Counted from the stretch's first letter, positions 1-8,681 are shown. The stretch: DNA of 64,000 nucleotides from an uncultured Flavobacteriales bacterium (GCA_937872175.1 CALMPI010000001.1:1-64000); one strand, 5' to 3'. The notes: generated by a model not told the origin, from the sequence alone. Program-made: numbers and translations.

Positions 1-54
1 CAGAGCGCATGCTTCACACGCATGAGGTCACTGGTTCGAATCCAGTAGGTCCCA
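1..54 (+). tRNA. tRNA-Val (CAC), 3' part, cut by window edge
   Basis: The window opens inside the D arm of a tRNA. The anticodon stem CATGC/GCATG (8-12 and 20-24) encloses the 7-nt loop TTCACAC, giving anticodon CAC at 15-17, which reads the valine codon GTG. It is followed by a T arm with stem ACTGG/CCAGT and loop TTCGAAT (30-46), the acceptor strand AGGTCCC and discriminator A at 54. CCA is not encoded. The 5' acceptor strand lies outside the window, so its pairing cannot be checked. Confidence 0.9.
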
Positions 55-57
55 CGA

Positions 58-82
58 AAACCCCGCCTTGGCGGGGTTTCTT
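58..82 (+). terminator. Rho-independent terminator after tRNA-Val
   Basis: CCCCGC (61-66) pairs with GCGGGG (71-76) around a CTTG loop, extended by AAA/TTT on the outside and followed by a T-rich run. It starts 4 nt after the tRNA and also lies about 55 nt beyond the folC stop on the other strand, so it may serve both directions. Confidence 0.8.
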
Positions 83-133
83 GTTCCGGGGTGGATCGGT
101 GCGTCCGGGGAGCTTCGCATGCCGCTCCACCTT

Positions 134-1351
134 TCACAGCACCTCCGCCACCACGAACACACTGCCGGTGACGAGCACGAGATCATCGGGGGCCGCCTCG
201 GCGCACGCCGCGACGAACGCCTGTCGTACCGAAGGGTGCACACGGCCGTGCAGCCCATTATCCGCCGCGGCTCGGGCGAGCAGCTCCGCGTCCAGCCCGC
301 GGGGGATGTCCGCCATGCAGAAATGGTAGCGGGCGTCAGGGGGGAGTTGCCGTAGGGCCGGACCGAGGTCCTTGTCGTTCACCATGCCCAGCACCACATG
401 CAGACGCCGGTGCGGGGTGCGGTCCAGCATGCCGCGCACCACGGCCAGCCCGTCGGCGTTGTGCGCCACGTCGGCCACCACCAGGGGGTCGCGCCCGAGC
501 ACCTGCCAACGGCCCCGCAGACCGGTGGTGGTCACCACGGAGGAGAGCCCGAGCAGAACCGCCTCCTCGGAGATGGGCCAGCCGCGTTCGCGCAACAGGT
601 CCACCACCGTGAGCACGGTGCGGGCATTGCGTTCCTGGTGCGGGCCTGCGAGGTCGGGGCGGATGGGCAGGGGCCGTTGATGGTCCACGCGGATAAGGGG
701 GGCACCCACCGCACCGGCCCGCGCACGGAACAGCGGGTCGATGCTCCCTTCGGCCTCGCCGATCACCACGGGGATGCCGGATTTGATGATCCCCGCCTTC
801 TCTGCGGCGATGGCCTCCAGCGTGCCGCCCAGCAGGTCCGCGTGGTCCCAGCCGATGGTGGTGATCACGGCCACCTCGGGAGTGATCACGTTGGTGCTGT
901 CCAGACGGCCGCCCAGTCCGGTCTCCACCACGGCGATGTCCACCTGCTCTTGGCGGAAATGATCGAAGGCGAGGGCGATGCTCCACTCGAAGAAGCTTGG
1001 TGCGAGCGGTTCGAAGACCGCGCGATGATCCTCCACGAAGCGGACCACGTCCTCCTGCGGGATCATGGCCCCGTTCACGCGCACCCGCTCGCGAAAGTCG
1101 GTGAGGTGCGGGCTGGTGGTGAGCCCGGTGCGCAGGCCGGCGTGCTGCAGGATGCTCGCCAGCATGTGGCTGGTGCTGCCCTTGCCATTGGTGCCGGCCA
1201 CATGCACGCAGCGCAGCCCGTGCTCCGGATGGCCCAAGGCTTCCATGAGCGCTTCGGTGGTGCGCAGGTCGGCCTTGTAGGCGGCCTTGCCCACGCGGTG
1301 GAACATGGGCAGGCGGGCCTGCAGGTAGGCCAGGGTCTCGGGGTAGGTCAT
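134..1351 (-). CDS. folC: Bifunctional folylpolyglutamate synthase/dihydrofolate synthase FolC
   Basis: A 405-residue Mur-ligase-superfamily enzyme that ligates glutamate to dihydropteroate and tetrahydrofolates with ATP, in the cytoplasm. The P-loop GTNGKGS is at residues 53-59, preceded by the VHVAG strand. The motif GLGGRLDSTN and the DVAHN segment of the C-terminal ligase domain are also present. Length is typical for the family. It is the last gene of the exbB-exbD-exbD-tonB-folC run and starts 7 nt after the tonB stop, so it is probably cotranscribed. The grouping of folC with Exb/TonB genes is common in Bacteroidota and does not imply a functional link. Confidence 0.95.
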   Translation of the reverse strand: MTYPETLAYLQARLPMFHRVGKAAYKADLRTTEALMEALGHPEHGLRCVHVAGTNGKGSTSHMLASILQHAGLRTGLTTSPHLTDFRERVRVNGAMIPQEDVVRFVEDHRAVFEPLAPSFFEWSIALAFDHFRQEQVDIAVVETGLGGRLDSTNVITPEVAVITTIGWDHADLLGGTLEAIAAEKAGIIKSGIPVVIGEAEGSIDPLFRARAGAVGAPLIRVDHQRPLPIRPDLAGPHQERNARTVLTVVDLLRERGWPISEEAVLLGLSSVVTTTGLRGRWQVLGRDPLVVADVAHNADGLAVVRGMLDRTPHRRLHVVLGMVNDKDLGPALRQLPPDARYHFCMADIPRGLDAELLARAAADNGLHGRVHPSVRQAFVAACAEAAPDDLVLVTGSVFVVAEVL

Positions 1352-1358
1352 GCCTCCC

Positions 1359-2141
1359 TTATTCGAGGATGAACACGAAGGTCATCTCGCCCTTCTGTTC
1401 GGCCGCCGCATCGGGCTTCGGGGTGAAGGCACAGGCCATGGCGGCCTTGCGGGCGATGTTGAACAGGGTCTGGCTCGTGGTGGTGCTCTTGTCCAGGTTC
1501 TGGGTCACGCGCGTCACCTTGCCGGTGCGGTCCACGAAGATGTTCAGCACCACCTTGCCGCCTTCGCTCGGCTTGTCGGTGATCTTCGGTCCCCGCGCCA
1601 GCCCGCGGCCGCCCAGGCGGATGTCCCAGCCGTTGCCATGGAAGGTGCCCAGCCCGTCGGGCACCCCGCTGGGCACGCCCTCGTTGCCGCTCTGGTCGGA
1701 GCTGCCTTCGCCGCTCTGGCCGCTGCCGGTGTTGCCCCATTGGTTCAAGGCGTTCTGCAATCCGGTGCTGATGGTGGGCTCCTTGGGTTTGGTGGGTTTC
1801 GGGGTGTCCTTGGGCTTCTCCCTGGGTTTGTCCTTGGGTTTGTTCACCTCCACGTCGCTGGCCTCGTCCGTGGCCACTTCCTCGGGCTGGTCCTCGTTGG
1901 TGGCCGCAGCGGCGCTCTGGCTCCGGTCGCCGGGGTCGGGGGTCTCCACGTCGCCACTTCCCGCCAGGTCGGTGCCGAAGTCGGCCATGGCCACCTCCAC
2001 GGTCTCCTCGGGCAGCGGGGGATCGTACTCGGTGAGGCCCACGAAGAGGAAGAGCAGCAGCAGCAGGGCGTGCAGCACCACGGTGGCCACCGCACCGGTG
2101 GTGCGATCGCGCCGTTGTTCGTTGAGGGCCGCCGTGGTCAT
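1359..2141 (-). CDS. tonB: TonB-family energy transducer
   Basis: 260 residues. A short cytoplasmic N-terminus is followed by one membrane segment at about 18-36 (VATVVLHALLLLLFLFVG), an acidic stretch, a Lys/Pro-rich periplasmic region (KPKDKPREKPKD and onward), a Gly/Ser linker and a TonB-like C-terminal domain with the strand GGKVVLNIFVDRTGKV. This is the layout of inner-membrane TonB proteins that pass proton-motive force to outer-membrane transporters. The start overlaps the upstream exbD stop by 4 nt (ATGA), consistent with a complex made from one mRNA. Which receptor it serves cannot be read from the window. Confidence 0.85.
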   Translation of the reverse strand: MTTAALNEQRRDRTTGAVATVVLHALLLLLFLFVGLTEYDPPLPEETVEVAMADFGTDLAGSGDVETPDPGDRSQSAAAATNEDQPEEVATDEASDVEVNKPKDKPREKPKDTPKPTKPKEPTISTGLQNALNQWGNTGSGQSGEGSSDQSGNEGVPSGVPDGLGTFHGNGWDIRLGGRGLARGPKITDKPSEGGKVVLNIFVDRTGKVTRVTQNLDKSTTTSQTLFNIARKAAMACAFTPKPDAAAEQKGEMTFVFILE

Positions 2142-2578
2142 GGCGTGCCGGGTGCGGCCGGTGTTTCAGATGGTGCGGCCGGGGTGGGTGCACCAGCGAG
2201 CACGATACGCCACTTGTTGCGCTTGGCGATGTCGAGCACGTTCACCATCGCCCCGGTGGGCACCTCCTGGGCCACGCGCAGCACGATGGCGTCCTGGGCC
2301 GTGTGGCGGGCCATCTCGGCGATCAGTGCCGGTTCCAGTCCGGCCGGGTCCACAGGCTGTCCGTTCAGCAGGGCCTTGTCCGCGCTCTCCAGGCGCAGGG
2401 CCACCTTGGGCTGTTCCTTCGAGGGCTTGGTCCGACCCTTGGGCAGGTCCACCGGCAGGGCGAAGGGGCTCACCATCGTGCTCACGATCACGAAGAAGAT
2501 GAGCAGCAGGAAGACCAGGTCGGTCATGCTGCTGAGGCTGAAGCCTGCGTCGATCTTATGCGTGCTGCGGATGGCCAT
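2138..2578 (-). CDS. exbD: ExbD/TolR family biopolymer transporter (second copy)
   Basis: 146 residues: a short cytoplasmic N-terminus (RSTHKIDAGFSLSSMTD), one membrane helix (LVFLLLIFFVIVST), then a periplasmic domain. The conserved Asp just before the helix (SMTDLVFLLLIFF) is the expected proton-path residue of ExbD/TolR. It is a close paralogue of the preceding gene: the first 35 or so residues are nearly identical. It carries a Pro/Ala-rich C-terminal tail that the other copy lacks. The gap to the upstream exbD is 3 nt, and its stop overlaps the tonB start. Confidence 0.92.
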   Translation of the reverse strand: MAIRSTHKIDAGFSLSSMTDLVFLLLIFFVIVSTMVSPFALPVDLPKGRTKPSKEQPKVALRLESADKALLNGQPVDPAGLEPALIAEMARHTAQDAIVLRVAQEVPTGAMVNVLDIAKRNKWRIVLAGAPTPAAPSETPAAPGTP

Positions 2579-2581
2579 GGT

Positions 2582-2977
2582 TCACTTGGGCCGCGTGGCC
2601 AGGATCACCTTCCATTGGTTGCGCTTGGCGATCTCCATCACCCCCACGGTGACACCCGCCGGCACGCTCTGGTCCACATGGATCACCAGGTTCTTCTCGC
2701 CCTGCACGGCCGCCATCCGGTCCTTCAGTACACCTTCCAGGTCGAGGGGATCGATAAGCTCGTTGTTGACGCTGAAGTGCTGGTCGGCATCAATGCGCAC
2801 GCCCACCTGGGGCTTCTCCTTGGTCTTGTTGGCACTGATGGGCAGGTCCACCGGCAGGGTGGTGGGGCTCACCATGGTACTGATGATCACGAAGAAGATG
2901 AGCAGCAGGAAGACCAGGTCGGTCATGCTGCTCAGGCTGAAGCCTGCGTCGATCTTGTTGCTGGAGCGGAGCGCCAC
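2582..2977 (-). CDS. exbD: ExbD/TolR family biopolymer transporter (first copy)
   Basis: 131 residues with the same arrangement as the following gene: N-terminal RSSNKIDAGFSLSSMTD, a single helix and a periplasmic domain. The intramembrane Asp is conserved. Two different ExbD proteins beside one ExbB is a usual Bacteroidota arrangement and suggests the two subunits form mixed dimers in the motor; that is inference. It begins 9 nt after the exbB stop. Confidence 0.92.
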   Translation of the reverse strand: MALRSSNKIDAGFSLSSMTDLVFLLLIFFVIISTMVSPTTLPVDLPISANKTKEKPQVGVRIDADQHFSVNNELIDPLDLEGVLKDRMAAVQGEKNLVIHVDQSVPAGVTVGVMEIAKRNQWKVILATRPK

Positions 2978-2986
2978 GGTGCAGGC

Positions 2987-3709
2987 TTACTTGGCCGGTG
3001 ACTCGAGCACCTCCATGAACTCGATGGTGCGCGATTCCATCTTCTGCACCACCTTGTTCACGCGGGCCACGAGGAGGTTGTAGCCGATGTACGCCGGGAT
3101 GCCGATCACCAGGCCGGCCACCGTGGTGATCATGGCCTGCATCATGCCGCCGCTCAGCTGGCTCAGCTCCACACCGGCGCCGCTCACTTCCATCGTGTGG
3201 AAGGTGACGACCATGCCCACCACGGTGCCCAGGAAGCCCAGCATCGGTGCCGCACCGGACACGGTGGCCAGGATGGGAAGGCCGCTTTCGAGCTGATAGA
3301 CCTCCAGCTTGCCCTGGTTCTCGATGCTCACCTCGATGTCCTTCATCGGCTTGCCGATGCGGTTGATGCCCTTCTCCAGCATGCGCGCCACGGGCGTGTT
3401 GGTGGTCTGGCACAGGTTGCGGGCGCTGTCGATCTTGCCTTCGTGGATGTAGTCGCGGATCTTGGCCATGAAGTCCTTCTCATCGCGCAGCGCCCTGCGG
3501 ATGGCCAGGCTGCGCTCGATGATGATGTAGAAGGCCGCGAGCGACATCAGGGCCAGCGGCCCCATGATGTACCAGCCGCCGTTGACGATCAGCTCCCATA
3601 CGGACAAGGTGGTCTCCTGGGGCGCCACGGGCGTGGTGGCGGTCTGCTCCAGCACCTGGCGGGCCGCGTCGGTGGCGTCCTGGATCTGGGCGAAGAACTC
3701 GATCGGCAT
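2987..3709 (-). CDS. exbB: MotA/TolQ/ExbB proton channel family protein
   Basis: 240 residues with three predicted membrane segments: one near residues 45-68 (GGWYIMGPLALMSLAAFYIIIE) and two in the C-terminal half (ILATVSGAAPMLGFLGTVVGMV and MITTVAGLVIGIPAYIGYNLLV). The motif APMLGFLGTVVGM is characteristic of the ExbB/TolQ/MotA pore subunit. The protein forms the proton-conducting motor with the two ExbD subunits encoded just downstream. First gene of the Exb/TonB run. The 47 nt to the upstream dehydrogenase stop show no obvious -7 box. Confidence 0.93.
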   Translation of the reverse strand: MPIEFFAQIQDATDAARQVLEQTATTPVAPQETTLSVWELIVNGGWYIMGPLALMSLAAFYIIIERSLAIRRALRDEKDFMAKIRDYIHEGKIDSARNLCQTTNTPVARMLEKGINRIGKPMKDIEVSIENQGKLEVYQLESGLPILATVSGAAPMLGFLGTVVGMVVTFHTMEVSGAGVELSQLSGGMMQAMITTVAGLVIGIPAYIGYNLLVARVNKVVQKMESRTIEFMEVLESPAK

Positions 3710-3756
3710 GCGGTTCAGGGTGTTTAGGACAACGCGCGGCGATCGCCGCGTAGTGT

Positions 3757-4980
3757 TCAGGTGAGCTGTTCGAGGGCGATGGCGAAGGCCGTGCGGGTGA
3801 GGTGCGTGCGGCCGGGATGATGGGCGTGGGTGCGTTGCAAAGCTTCGGCGATGCGTTCGCTCACATCGCCGAAGATGGCCTGGTCGGTGAGCTGCGCGCC
3901 GTCCATCATGCAGTAGGCGAACACCCGTGCCATGCCGCAGTTGGCGATGAAGTCAGGGATCACGCTCACCCGTTCGTCGGCATGCTCGGCGATGGGGCCG
4001 TAGAAGATCTCGGGGTCGGCGAAGGGCACGTTGGCGCCGCTGGCGATCACCTCCAGGCCTGCGTCACACAGGGCGTCCACCTGCGCCCGCGTCACCAGCC
4101 GGCTTGCGGCGCACGGCAGGAAGACCTCAGCGCCGCAGGACCAGATGCGGGCGTCGGCCTCGGCGTGTGTGAGCAGCCCGTCGTTGTGCAGGGCGTTGCC
4201 ATCCTTCCGGAGGAAGAGCTCTCGCACGCGCGCCGGGCTCAGGCCTTCGGGCTCCACCAGACCGCCGTTGCGGTCGATGATGCCCACGATGCGCGCGCCG
4301 TCGCGGCTCAGGTAGTAGGCCGCGGCCGAGGCCACGTTGCCCCAGCCCTGCACCACCACCCGCTTGCCCTGAAGGTCGCCGCCGTAGATGCCGTAGAAGT
4401 GGCGCACGCTCTCGGCCACGCCCCAGCCGGTGATCATGTCCGCCACGGCATAACGCCCCACCTCGGGGGTGAAGGCCGGGTCCTCCACCACCTTGCTGAC
4501 GCCCGTGCGCAGCTGGCCGATCACCCGCACCTTGCGCCCAGTATCGCCGGGATTGGTGCCGTTCACCACGCCCTCCTGCGGATGCGCCAGGCCGAAGCGC
4601 TCGGTGATGGGGATCACCTCGTGCAGCTCGTCCACGTTGAGGTCGCCACCGGTGCCGTAGTAGCTCTTGAGCAACGGCATCACGGCGCGGTACCAGCGCT
4701 CCAGCACTTCGGGCTTGCGCGGGTCGGCCGGGTCGAAGTCGATGCCGCTCTTGGCCCCGCCGATGGCCGGACCGCTCACCGTGAACTTCACCTCCATGGT
4801 CTTGGCCAGGCTCTCCACCTCGCGGCGGTCGAGGCCCTTGCGCATGCGTGTGCCACCGCCTGCTGCACCGCCCCGCAGGCTGTTGATCACCACCCAGCCC
4901 CGCGCACCGGTGGGCGCATCGTTCCACTCGAACACGATCTCGGGTGCGCGTTGCTCGAACTGCCGCAGGGTCTCCTTCAT
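3757..4980 (-). CDS. Glu/Leu/Phe/Val dehydrogenase family protein
   Basis: 407 residues from ATG at 4980; the frame is open further upstream but the protein resembles the family only from MKETLRQF. It shows the substrate motif GGGTRMRKG, the catalytic-lysine region GGAKSGIDFDP and a Rossmann segment GWGNVASAAAYYL for the nicotinamide cofactor. Such enzymes oxidatively deaminate an amino acid to its 2-oxo acid plus ammonia. The exact substrate (leucine/branched chain or glutamate) cannot be decided from the sequence. A TACCTTTG box lies 30 nt upstream of the start. It precedes the exb operon on the same strand, 47 nt apart, and may share its transcript. Confidence 0.9.
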   Translation of the reverse strand: MKETLRQFEQRAPEIVFEWNDAPTGARGWVVINSLRGGAAGGGTRMRKGLDRREVESLAKTMEVKFTVSGPAIGGAKSGIDFDPADPRKPEVLERWYRAVMPLLKSYYGTGGDLNVDELHEVIPITERFGLAHPQEGVVNGTNPGDTGRKVRVIGQLRTGVSKVVEDPAFTPEVGRYAVADMITGWGVAESVRHFYGIYGGDLQGKRVVVQGWGNVASAAAYYLSRDGARIVGIIDRNGGLVEPEGLSPARVRELFLRKDGNALHNDGLLTHAEADARIWSCGAEVFLPCAASRLVTRAQVDALCDAGLEVIASGANVPFADPEIFYGPIAEHADERVSVIPDFIANCGMARVFAYCMMDGAQLTDQAIFGDVSERIAEALQRTHAHHPGRTHLTRTAFAIALEQLT

Positions 4981-5010
4981 CAGGGCGGGGCCGCCGTGGT
5001 GCGGCGCGGC

Positions 5011-5018
5011 CAAAGGTA
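5011..5018 (-). promoter_or_regulatory. Bacteroidota -7 box (TACCTTTG) for the amino-acid dehydrogenase
   Basis: Perfect match to TAnnTTTG on the minus strand, ending 30 nt before the ATG at 4980. It is the only good match between anmK and the dehydrogenase. Confidence 0.65.
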
Positions 5019-5095
5019 ACCGGCACCATTTCCATCGACCGGAGCCCGGCCGCCGCTCTTCCAACCCTGGTTGTTGATAGCGGGCGGCCCTCCGT

Positions 5096-6160
5096 TCAGG
5101 GCAGGTACACCGCACCGCCCGCGCTGTCGCGCGTCGCACCGGTCACCGAGGCCAGCGCGTTCACCTCGCCCCGCCAGCGCAGCAAGCCCAGCAGGGCGAA
5201 CAGGTAGGCCTCCTTGAACTCCACCAGAAGGGCCTCGGGCACCCGCAGCTTCGCTTTGCACTGGTCGCCCACCCGCTCGAGCAGGTGCGCGTTGTGCGCT
5301 CCTCCTCCGGTGACCAGCACGCTCCTCACCGCATGACGGTCCAGCTCCGTCGCGATCCGCCGGGCCACATGCTCGCTCACCGTGCGGAGGCGGTCGCTGA
5401 GCAGGATCCCGGGTTCGTCGATCAACGGCCGCATCTCCGCCTCGAACCATTCGCGACCCAGCGAGCGCGGCGGTGGCTGACGGTAGAAGGGCAGGGCCTC
5501 CAGGGCGGCGAGCAGGTCGTCCTTCACCGTGCCTTCCCGGGCCAGGGCACCGTCCGCGTCGTATGGCTTGCCGGCCTGCCGGGCCAGGTGGTCCAAGGCC
5601 TGATTGCAGGGCCCGATGTCGTAGCCTGTGGTGCCTGTGCGGTGCACGGCCAGGTTGGCGATGCCGCCCAGGTTCAGGAAGGCCTCCCGGCCGGGGAAAA
5701 GCAGCCGTTCCGCCAATGGCACCAGCGGTGCGCCCTGGCCACCCAGCGCCACATCGGTGGTGCGCAGGTCGCACACCGTTGGGATGCCGGCGCGCACCGC
5801 GATCCGCGCGCCGCAGCCCAGCGCTGCTGTGAGGCCTTCTTCGGGGCGGTGGAAGAGCGTGTGGCCGTGGGAGCATACAAGGTCCACCGGGCCTCCGGCC
5901 GCCAGCGAACGGCAGGCCTCGCCGATGTGGTCGCCCAGGTCGCGGTTCAGGCGGGCGGCCTCCAGGGCGGTGGCGTCCATCGCCCCACGCAACCGTGCGA
6001 GCAGGGCGGGGGGGAAGGGGACGGTACGGGCCTGCTCGATGCGGCCATGCCATCCGTTGTCGCTTCGCTCGAAGCTGCACAGCGCCAGGTCCAGGCCGTC
6101 CAACGAACTGCCGGACATCACACCGATCACCCGGGCCGGCCGACCGGCATCGCCCACCAT
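5096..6160 (-). CDS. anmK: Anhydro-N-acetylmuramic acid kinase AnmK
   Basis: 354 residues. It phosphorylates and hydrates 1,6-anhydro-MurNAc released during peptidoglycan turnover to MurNAc-6-phosphate. The N-terminal nucleotide/sugar motif GVMSGSSLDGLDLAL (from residue 13) matches the family signature GxMSGTSxDGxD with Ser for Thr. Also present are VCSHGHT and FLNLGGIANL, and the C-terminal LVTGGGAHNAHL. Family length is about 360-370, so it is complete. Its -7 box lies only 5 nt before the ATG, back-to-back with the promoter of the divergent acyl-CoA dehydrogenase. Confidence 0.93.
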   Translation of the reverse strand: MVGDAGRPARVIGVMSGSSLDGLDLALCSFERSDNGWHGRIEQARTVPFPPALLARLRGAMDATALEAARLNRDLGDHIGEACRSLAAGGPVDLVCSHGHTLFHRPEEGLTAALGCGARIAVRAGIPTVCDLRTTDVALGGQGAPLVPLAERLLFPGREAFLNLGGIANLAVHRTGTTGYDIGPCNQALDHLARQAGKPYDADGALAREGTVKDDLLAALEALPFYRQPPPRSLGREWFEAEMRPLIDEPGILLSDRLRTVSEHVARRIATELDRHAVRSVLVTGGGAHNAHLLERVGDQCKAKLRVPEALLVEFKEAYLFALLGLLRWRGEVNALASVTGATRDSAGGAVYLP

Positions 6161-6165
6161 GCCGG

Positions 6166-6186
6166 CAAAGGTATCCGCTACCTTTG
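6166..6186. promoter_or_regulatory. Back-to-back divergent -7 boxes (anmK / acyl-CoA dehydrogenase)
   Basis: CAAAGGTA (6166-6173) and TACCTTTG (6179-6186) form a perfect inverted repeat around 5 nt. Read outward, each arm is a consensus TAnnTTTG -7 box: the left arm drives anmK (5 nt to its ATG), the right arm the acyl-CoA dehydrogenase (33 nt to the first ATG at 6220, 57 nt to the one at 6244). Two RNA polymerases could not occupy it at once. Confidence 0.7.
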
Positions 6187-6243
6187 CGCCCCCGCACCAG
6201 CGGCCATACCCACCCAGCCATGGATGTGCTCTCCGGAACCGCG

Positions 6244-7383
6244 ATGAACTTCGAGCTCACCGAGGAACAACTCGCCGTGCAGGCCGCCGCGCGCGACTTC
6301 GCCCAGAACGTGCTGAAGCCGGGGGTGATCGAGCGCGACCGCGAGCAGCGCTTCCCGGCGGACGAGATCCGGCAGCTGGGTGAACTGGGCTTCCTGGGGA
6401 TGATGGTGAGCCCGGAGTACGGCGGCGGCGGCATGGACACCGTGAGCTATGTGCTGGCCATGGAGGAGATCAGCAAGGTGGACGCCAGCTGCTCGGTGGT
6501 GATGAGCGTGAACAACAGCCTGGTGTGCTGGGGCCTGGAGACCTTCGGCAACGAGGAGCAGAAGCGCAAGTACCTGGTGCCCCTGGCCAAGGGCGAGAAG
6601 ATCGGGGCCTTCTGCCTCAGCGAGCCCGAGGCCGGCAGCGACGCCACCAGCCAGCGCACCACCGCCGTGGACATGGGCGACCACTACCTGCTCAACGGCA
6701 CCAAGAACTGGATCACCAACGGCGGCAGCGCCAGCACTTATCTGGTGATGGCCCAGACCGATGTGGCCAAGGGGCACAAGGGCATCAACTGCCTCATCGT
6801 GGAGAAGGGCATGCCCGGCTTCACGGTGGGCGCCAAGGAGGACAAGCTGGGCATCCGCGGCAGCGACACGCACACGCTGATGTTCCAGGACGTGAAGGTG
6901 CCCAAGGCCAACCGGATCGGCGAGGATGGCTTCGGCTTCAAGTTCGCCATGAAGACGCTGAGCGGTGGCCGCATCGGCATCGCCGCACAGGCCCTGGGCA
7001 TCGCCAGCGGCGCCTACGAGCTGGCCCTGGCCTACAGCAAGGAGCGCAGCGCCTTCGGCAAGCCCATCCACCAGCACCAGGCCATCGCCTTCAAGCTGGC
7101 CGACATGGCCACCGAGATCGAGGCCGCACGCCTGCTGTGCCTCAAGGCCGCATGGTTGAAGGACACCCACGGCAACTACGAGATCGCCGGCAGCATGGCC
7201 AAGCTCTTCGCCAGCGAGGTGGCCATGCGCACCACGGTGGAAGCGGTGCAGGTGCACGGCGGATACGGGTACGTCAAGGAGTACCACGTGGAGCGCCTGA
7301 TGCGCGACGCCAAGATCACGCAGATCTATGAGGGCACCAGCGAGGTGCAGCGCATCGTGATCGGCAGGAGCGTGATCGGCTAG
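6244..7383 (+). CDS. Acyl-CoA dehydrogenase
   Basis: 379 residues from ATG 6244 (MNFELTEEQL); an in-frame ATG at 6220 would add 8 residues, but 6244 fits the family start better. A flavoprotein that introduces the 2,3 double bond in acyl-CoA during beta-oxidation or amino-acid breakdown. Typical motifs: AFCLSEPEAGSD and NGTKNWITNGG for FAD and acyl binding, GGYGYVKEYHVERLMRDAK, and the catalytic glutamate in IYEGTSE near the C-terminus, as in short- and medium-chain enzymes. Its TAG stop shares the sequence CTAG (7380-7383) with the murF stop on the opposite strand. Confidence 0.93.
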   Translation: MNFELTEEQLAVQAAARDFAQNVLKPGVIERDREQRFPADEIRQLGELGFLGMMVSPEYGGGGMDTVSYVLAMEEISKVDASCSVVMSVNNSLVCWGLETFGNEEQKRKYLVPLAKGEKIGAFCLSEPEAGSDATSQRTTAVDMGDHYLLNGTKNWITNGGSASTYLVMAQTDVAKGHKGINCLIVEKGMPGFTVGAKEDKLGIRGSDTHTLMFQDVKVPKANRIGEDGFGFKFAMKTLSGGRIGIAAQALGIASGAYELALAYSKERSAFGKPIHQHQAIAFKLADMATEIEAARLLCLKAAWLKDTHGNYEIAGSMAKLFASEVAMRTTVEAVQVHGGYGYVKEYHVERLMRDAKITQIYEGTSEVQRIVIGRSVIG

Positions 7384-8672
7384 AGCATCGGAACCAGCGC
7401 CTCGAGCTTCGTGCCTCGGGAGCCCTTCACGAGGATCGACCTTCCCTCCACCGGGTTCCGCCGGAACGCGTCCAACGCGGCGTTGACGTCTGCGTAGGCC
7501 GTGCTGCCCGAAGAGGCCAGCCCCGTGAACTCAGGCCCGACGTACACGGCGTCCAGGCCGAGCCTGCGCACCAGGGCGATCACCGCCTCATGCTCCGTGC
7601 GACTGTTCGCCCCGAGTTCCTTCATGCCCCCCAGGATGGCCAGCTTGGGCCGCTCACCCGGCATGGTGGCGAAGTGCTCCAGCGCGGCCTTCATGCTGCT
7701 GGGGTTGGCGTTGTAGGCGTCCAGCACCAAGTGGTTGCGGCCGGTGTCCATGAACTGGCTTCGGTTGTTGGACGGGGTGTACGCCGCGAGCGCGGCGGCG
7801 ATGCGGTCGTCGGGTACGCCGAAGTGCCGCCCGATGGACACGGCGGCCGCGGCATTGGGCAGGTTGTAGCCGCCGATCAATCGGGTGGTCACCTGTTGCC
7901 GGGCGCCGTCGCTGCCGGTCCAGGCCAGGGCGAGCATGGCGCCTGTCGGGCCGGCCTCCACACGGTGGTCCGCTGTCGCGGTCATGCCGTAGGTGATCCG
8001 GGCCAGCCCGGTGCTCTTCGTCATCAGCAGTGGGTCGTCGGCGTGCACGAACAGGGTTCCGCCATGACCGCGCAGGAAGTCGACCAGCTCGGTCTTCGCC
8101 TTCACCACGCCCTCGTAGCTGCCAAAGCCTTCCAGGTGGGCGCGGCCGATGTTGGTGATGAGCCCGTGGGTGGGCTCGGCCAGGGCCATCAGTTCGGCGA
8201 TGTCGCCCACATGGTTGGCGCCCATCTCGATGATGGCGATGCGGTGTTCCGCCGTGAGGCGCAGCAGCGTGAGCGGCACGCCGATGTGGTTGTTCAGGTT
8301 GCCGCTGGTGGCCAGGGTGGGCCGGTCCGCGGCCAGCACCGCATGCACCAGCTCCTTGGTGGTGGTCTTGCCGTTGGTACCGGTGATGGCCACCACGGGG
8401 ATGGCGAAGCGGCGGCGATGGTGAAGGGCGAGCTGCTGAAGGGCCTTCAGCGCGTCGGGCACCAGCAGGTAGCGGTCGTCCCTGGCCACGGCCGGGTCGT
8501 CCACCATGGCATGGCGGCAGCCTCCGGCGAGGGCCTGCGCGGCGAAGGTGTTGGCGTTGAAGCTGGGTCCCCTGAGGGCCACGAACAGGCTTCCGGGTGC
8601 CAGCGCGCGCGTGTCCGTGCACACACCGGTACAGCGCAGGAAGGCCTCGTGGAGCTGGGCGATGGAGGTCAT
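7380..8672 (-). CDS. murF: UDP-N-acetylmuramoyl-tripeptide--D-alanyl-D-alanine ligase MurF
   Basis: 430 residues. It adds D-Ala-D-Ala to the UDP-MurNAc-tripeptide in cytoplasmic peptidoglycan synthesis. The ATP loop GTNGKTT is at residues 98-104. EMGANHVGDI, the HLEGFGS segment and LDAYNANPSSM are MurF signatures. It follows gldJ on the same strand after 54 nt that hold a hairpin terminator, so murF may depend on partial read-through or its own promoter. The gldJ-murF neighbourhood is known in other Flavobacteriia. Confidence 0.95.
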   Translation of the reverse strand: MTSIAQLHEAFLRCTGVCTDTRALAPGSLFVALRGPSFNANTFAAQALAGGCRHAMVDDPAVARDDRYLLVPDALKALQQLALHHRRRFAIPVVAITGTNGKTTTKELVHAVLAADRPTLATSGNLNNHIGVPLTLLRLTAEHRIAIIEMGANHVGDIAELMALAEPTHGLITNIGRAHLEGFGSYEGVVKAKTELVDFLRGHGGTLFVHADDPLLMTKSTGLARITYGMTATADHRVEAGPTGAMLALAWTGSDGARQQVTTRLIGGYNLPNAAAAVSIGRHFGVPDDRIAAALAAYTPSNNRSQFMDTGRNHLVLDAYNANPSSMKAALEHFATMPGERPKLAILGGMKELGANSRTEHEAVIALVRRLGLDAVYVGPEFTGLASSGSTAYADVNAALDAFRRNPVEGRSILVKGSRGTKLEALVPML

Positions 8673-8681
8673 GGAAACGAA

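Noticed and set aside
1-54. tRNA-Sec or suppressor tRNA (anticodon TCA)
   Set aside because: TCA appears in the loop only if the stem is shifted. The perfect 5-bp stem CATGC/GCATG fixes the anticodon as CAC, valine.
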